From Candidatus Omnitrophota bacterium (lineage in GTDB: Bacteria > Omnitrophota > Gorgyraeia > Velamenicoccales > JABMQK01): 7,780 nucleotides of DNA. The notes below the pieces were generated by a model. That model was not told where the DNA came from. It saw nothing but the letters and a program-made list of their open reading frames with translations, and ran no database searches. The translations under genes and the position numbers were made by a program. The stretch covers positions 1 to 7,780 of the forward strand of contig JAQTPJ010000034.1 of assembly GCA_028712915.1 (NCBI GenBank), given 5' to 3'. How positions within the stretch are numbered: the stretch's first letter is position 1; each line of letters begins with the position of its first letter. This document shows, in pieces, positions 4,864-7,780 of this stretch.

Positions 4864-6060
4864 CTATTTACCAAGCAGTTCTGTTATCTTAAATATTGGC
4901 AGAAATAGCGCCACTACTATGCCACCAATAACAATACCTAAAAATGCAATAACTAAAGGCTCTATCATCGACACAAAACCGCTTACAGCAGCATCAACCT
5001 GCTCTTCATAAAAATCCGCTATTTTATTCAACATCTTCTCCAACTGCCCGGTCTGTTCACCTACAGAAACCATCCTTACTACCATAGGCGGGAAAATGCC
5101 TCCCCTTGACAAAGGTCCTGATATGGGTTCTCCTTCTTTTATGGAACTGCAGGCGTCGGTAACGTTTTCTTCTATAATTTTATTGCCGGATGTTTTTCCT
5201 ACTATGGCTAAAGCGTTTAAAATCGGGACACCGCTTCGCACCAGCGTCGCCAGGGTCCTGGTAAACTTGGCTATGGCAACATTTCTCACCAATAGCCCAA
5301 AAACAGGAAGCCTGATAAGCCTCTTATCAAATTGATAGCGCCCTCTGGGAGTGGAAAAATATTTTTTTAACAAAAAAACAAAAATACATGCTCCAATAGC
5401 TGCAAAAATAAAATTCTTCCTGAGAGTATCGCTTATCATAATCAGGATTTGCGTAGGCAAAGGCAATGCCCCTCCGAGCGTATCAAATATATTTTTAAAT
5501 ACCGGTACCACTTTAATCAGAAGCACCAGAGTAATTGTCATGGCGAGGCTTATTACTACCGTCGGATAAACAAGGCTGGAACGGATTTTCCTCTGTAGAG
5601 AATTTGTCTTTTCTAAATATGTTGCCAGGCGGTCTAAAATCTCATCCAGCTTTCCAGAAGTCTCTCCTGCCTTGACCATATTTATATAAAGCTCGGAGAA
5701 TATTTTCGGATGTTTTGCTAAAGCATCGCATAAATTAGAACCACTTTCGATATCCTTACTGATTGCCTGTGTAGTAGCAGATAGAACTTTGTTTTCCGAC
5801 TGTTCTGCCAAAATAGACAAAGCCTGAACAACAGAAATTCCACTGTCGACCATCGTAGAAAATTGCCGGGAAAATATAACCAAATCGTCAAGCTTGACTT
5901 TTTTCTTTTTCGCTTCCCTGCCCTTTTCTTCTGAAATACTTATAATCGTCAGACTTTTCTGATGCAATATATTAACCGCTGATTCCCTGTTTGCTGCTTC
6001 CAACGCTCCGCTTATGGATTTCCCTGATGGATCTTTTGCGTCATATTTAAATTGCGCCAT
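4864..6060 (-). CDS. Type IV pilus / type II secretion inner-membrane platform protein, GspF/PilC family
   Basis: A 398-aa polytopic inner-membrane protein, the usual size for the family, which couples the assembly ATPase to pilin extraction from the membrane. The N-terminus (F-K-Y-D-A-K-D-P-S-G-K) is typical. Two T2SSF repeats are visible: FSRQFSTMVDSGISVVQAL near 63-81 and FTRTLATLVRSGVPILNAL near 266-284. Each is followed by a conserved AGETSGKLDEIL or VGEQTGQLEKML segment (131-142, 333-344). Hydrophobic segments lie at about 166-186, 215-232 and 365-390. The ATG is preceded by AAAGG with a 9-nt spacing, and 33 nt separate it from the HD-GYP stop. The gene ends with tandem stops TAG TAA. 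No terminator follows directly; the first lies at 4522-4586, beyond the leader element, so read-through into that RNA is possible. Confidence 0.96.
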   Translation of the reverse strand: MAQFKYDAKDPSGKSISGALEAANRESAVNILHQKSLTIISISEEKGREAKKKKVKLDDLVIFSRQFSTMVDSGISVVQALSILAEQSENKVLSATTQAISKDIESGSNLCDALAKHPKIFSELYINMVKAGETSGKLDEILDRLATYLEKTNSLQRKIRSSLVYPTVVISLAMTITLVLLIKVVPVFKNIFDTLGGALPLPTQILIMISDTLRKNFIFAAIGACIFVFLLKKYFSTPRGRYQFDKRLIRLPVFGLLVRNVAIAKFTRTLATLVRSGVPILNALAIVGKTSGNKIIEENVTDACSSIKEGEPISGPLSRGGIFPPMVVRMVSVGEQTGQLEKMLNKIADFYEEQVDAAVSGFVSMIEPLVIAFLGIVIGGIVVALFLPIFKITELLGK

Positions 6061-6093
6061 AGTGACAAACCTTTCTGCTATAATTACTATTTC

Positions 6094-7158
6094 CTAAAAC
6101 CTATGCACTACTTTTAAAAATACTTCTACGACTTTAGGGTCAAATTGTGTACCGCTGCCGTCTTTTATCTCTTCTATCGTCTCTTCTTTAGTAACACCCT
6201 GTGTCCTATATGGCCTTGCGCTCGTCATCGCGTCATAGGTATCGGCAATTGCCATTATCCTTGCACCTATATCAATCTGTTCTCCTTTAAGCCCATAAGG
6301 ATAACCTTTCCCGTCATAACGTTCGTGATGCTGCTTTACGATACTTATCACTCCTTCTAAAAATGTAAGCGGCTCCAAAATCTGCGCGCCTTTCAAAGCA
6401 TGAAGCTTGACTTCTTCAAACTCTTCAGGAGTAAGCTTGCCTGGTTTAGTCAAGACATAATCGTGGATGCCAATCTTTCCTAAATCGTGCAGCTGGCAGG
6501 CGTCAGTTATTTCTTCTACCTTATGCGTATCCAAACCCATCTGGGACGCCATTATATTCGCATACCTGCTTACGTTTTCGGAATGGCTATGCGTGTAGTG
6601 GTCACGCGCATCTATAGCCTGTGCCAAGGCCTTAATTGTACGCATATATGTATCGCGCAAATCCTCATAAAGCTGGGTTAAGTTACGCGTGCTTTCTTCT
6701 ATCCTTCTGGCAAGCATAATATTCTGCTTCTGCAAAGCAACGTTTCTCTCTTCCAAACTACGCAAGGCCAGCTTGTTGTTAACCAAATATTTCCGCTGCG
6801 ACATCGCCCTCTTGGCTGTAAAATATATTTCCTGAGGATCAGCGGGCTTCTTTATGTAATCATACACCCCCTGGCTGGACGCCTCCTGAATAAAATTTAC
6901 TGCATCCAAAGATATCAAAGCTATTATAATAATATCTAAATCTCTCTTCTTAAACTCCCTTATGATATAAAGTGGGTCTATGTCGCGGATATTCATGGCA
7001 AGATAAACAATATCAAACCTATTTATGGCAAAAGCATCTACGCCGTACTTTCCGTTAAAGGCAACCGACACCTCATAGCCTAAATTCGCTAAGACAATCT
7101 TCATTATCTGGCTATTTTTCTCGTCGGAATCAATTATAAGAATTTTTCCTTCTGCCAT
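6094..7158 (-). CDS. Receiver-like / HD-GYP domain protein, predicted cyclic-di-GMP phosphodiesterase
   Basis: A 354-aa cytoplasmic protein with a receiver-like domain (about 5-120), a helical and probably coiled-coil linker (about 120-180) and an HD-GYP domain (about 175-350). HD-GYP enzymes hydrolyse c-di-GMP to pGpG or GMP at a metal centre. The expected residues are present: HD at H224-D225 in LHDLGKIGI, K228, H253, H277-H278-E279, and the GYP signature at 285-287. The receiver fold keeps acidic D10/D12 and K103/K104 before Pro, but the phosphoacceptor position in 'DIVYLAMNI' is A54, codon GCC, so ordinary Asp phosphorylation is not expected. The ATG lies just after AGAAGG, a short spacing; no better start is visible. 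The gene sits between ATPase and platform genes, which suggests a regulator of this pilus machine, though its c-di-GMP effect could be global. Confidence 0.93.
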   Translation of the reverse strand: MAEGKILIIDSDEKNSQIMKIVLANLGYEVSVAFNGKYGVDAFAINRFDIVYLAMNIRDIDPLYIIREFKKRDLDIIIIALISLDAVNFIQEASSQGVYDYIKKPADPQEIYFTAKRAMSQRKYLVNNKLALRSLEERNVALQKQNIMLARRIEESTRNLTQLYEDLRDTYMRTIKALAQAIDARDHYTHSHSENVSRYANIMASQMGLDTHKVEEITDACQLHDLGKIGIHDYVLTKPGKLTPEEFEEVKLHALKGAQILEPLTFLEGVISIVKQHHERYDGKGYPYGLKGEQIDIGARIMAIADTYDAMTSARPYRTQGVTKEETIEEIKDGSGTQFDPKVVEVFLKVVHRF

Positions 7159-7170
7159 ATCCTTCTAAAT

Positions 7171-7780
7171 TTAATCCTCCGTAGTAGCTCTGATTACTTC
7201 CTCCAGCGTAATTATACCCTGAAGCCACTTATCTACAGCATCATCTCTTAATGTCTTGAAGCCCTTTTCTTTTACAATGAAATCCTTTATTTCGTCGCTA
7301 GACCCCCTCTTTATAATCAAATCACGTATTTCATCGTCAATCATTACAGCTTCATGAATTGCTATACGCTCAAAATAACCCGTATTGCTACAATGGCTGC
7401 AACCCTTACCCCTGAAAAAACCTGTGTTATTCCTCTTCTTTATTAAATCATAAACTCCGAGTTTTTCCAATGTTTCTCTGGAAATTTCATCCGGCTCTTT
7501 GCATTTCGGACATATTCGCCTGCATAGCCTCTGCGCCGAACTAAGGATGAGGCTCGAGGCGACTAAAAAAGGCTCTACATTCATATCTATCAATCTTGTA
7601 ATAGCGCCGCAAGCATCATTGGTATGCAAAGTAGAAAGCGCCAACTCGCCTGTTAAAGATGCCTTTATGGCAATATCCGCCGTCTCAAAATCGCGGATTT
7701 CGCCGACCAGTATAATATCCGGACTCTGCCTTAATATCGAACGCAATCCAGAAACAAAAGTCAATCCTATGTCTGGTTTT
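7171..7780 (-). CDS. Type IV pilus / type II secretion assembly ATPase, GspE/PilB family, C-terminal part (5' end beyond the window)
   Basis: This is the C-terminal 202 residues of a hexameric cytoplasmic ATPase that powers pilin polymerisation. The frame runs open off the right edge: K-P-D-I-G precedes an internal TTG, which is Leu in the family motif '[12 protein letters not shown]', so nothing visible is the true start. Seen in order are the Walker B/Asp-box stretch ([12 protein letters not shown]), the His-box region ([14 protein letters not shown], with E where many relatives have H), and the zinc-binding tetracysteine region with CPKC followed by CSHC. The family C-terminal end comes next, then TAA. 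The Walker A motif and any N-terminal MshEN c-di-GMP-binding domain would lie outside the window. Only 12 nt separate its stop from the HD-GYP gene, so the two are probably cotranscribed. The CxxC pairs favour an assembly ATPase over PilT; GspE versus PilB cannot be settled here. Confidence 0.95.
   Translation of the reverse strand, partial: KPDIGLTFVSGLRSILRQSPDIILVGEIRDFETADIAIKASLTGELALSTLHTNDACGAITRLIDMNVEPFLVASSLILSSAQRLCRRICPKCKEPDEISRETLEKLGVYDLIKKRNNTGFFRGKGCSHCSNTGYFERIAIHEAVMIDDEIRDLIIKRGSSDEIKDFIVKEKGFKTLRDDAVDKWLQGIITLEEVIRATTED

Noticed and set aside
7171..7764. ATPase gene starting at the TTG at 7764
   Set aside because: The frame stays open upstream to the window edge and the preceding residues fit the conserved GspE motif, so the TTG is an internal Leu codon and the gene is truncated by the window.

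Overview
All convincing genes lie on the minus strand and read from the right edge to the left. They form a type IV pilus (T4P) or type II secretion-like cluster: the C-terminal end of a GspE/PilB assembly ATPase, a receiver-like/HD-GYP protein, a GspF/PilC platform protein, two paralogous major-type pilins, three minor pseudopilins (GspI/PilV-, GspJ/PilW- and GspK/PilX-like) and a small one-pass membrane protein. The organism is a Gram-negative-type bacterium of moderate-to-low GC. The short pilins with the 'TVSTACESY...YP..L..L' body, the very large PilX-like protein and the EF-hand-like loop in the GspI-like pseudopilin all remind me of Candidatus Omnitrophota, with Desulfobacterota-type bacteria as an alternative. 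This placement rests on remembered family resemblance, not on a search.

Layout. 7780-4864: ATPase end, HD-GYP and platform protein, tightly spaced and probably one transcript. 4863-4368: a 496-base gap that is not empty. In transcription order it holds a consensus -10 box, a 178-nt multi-hairpin element resembling an expanded cyclic-di-GMP-I (GEMM) riboswitch, a strong intrinsic terminator, a second promoter (TTGACA-17-TATAAA), a folded 5' UTR and a GGAGG ribosome binding site. 4367-3930: the likely major pilin, closed by a perfect 10-bp terminator. 3929-3708: that terminator, another TTGACA promoter and an AT-rich leader. 3707-3252: the second pilin. 3177-75: four overlapping genes for three minor pseudopilins and a small membrane protein, several starting at TTG or GTG. 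74-1: no supported gene.

How the parts fit. The ATPase and platform protein drive assembly of the pilins. The GspI/J/K-like trio is expected to prime assembly or cap the fibre tip, with the 596-aa protein supplying a large tip domain. The HD-GYP protein should hydrolyse cyclic-di-GMP, and its receiver domain has alanine where the phosphoacceptor aspartate belongs. If the leader RNA between platform and pilin genes senses cyclic-di-GMP, the locus would carry both a c-di-GMP-degrading enzyme and a c-di-GMP-sensing RNA beside its major pilin. That link is a hypothesis; the RNA assignment is the weakest and most interesting part. Prepilin peptidase, retraction ATPase, PilM/N/O/P and secretin are not in the window.
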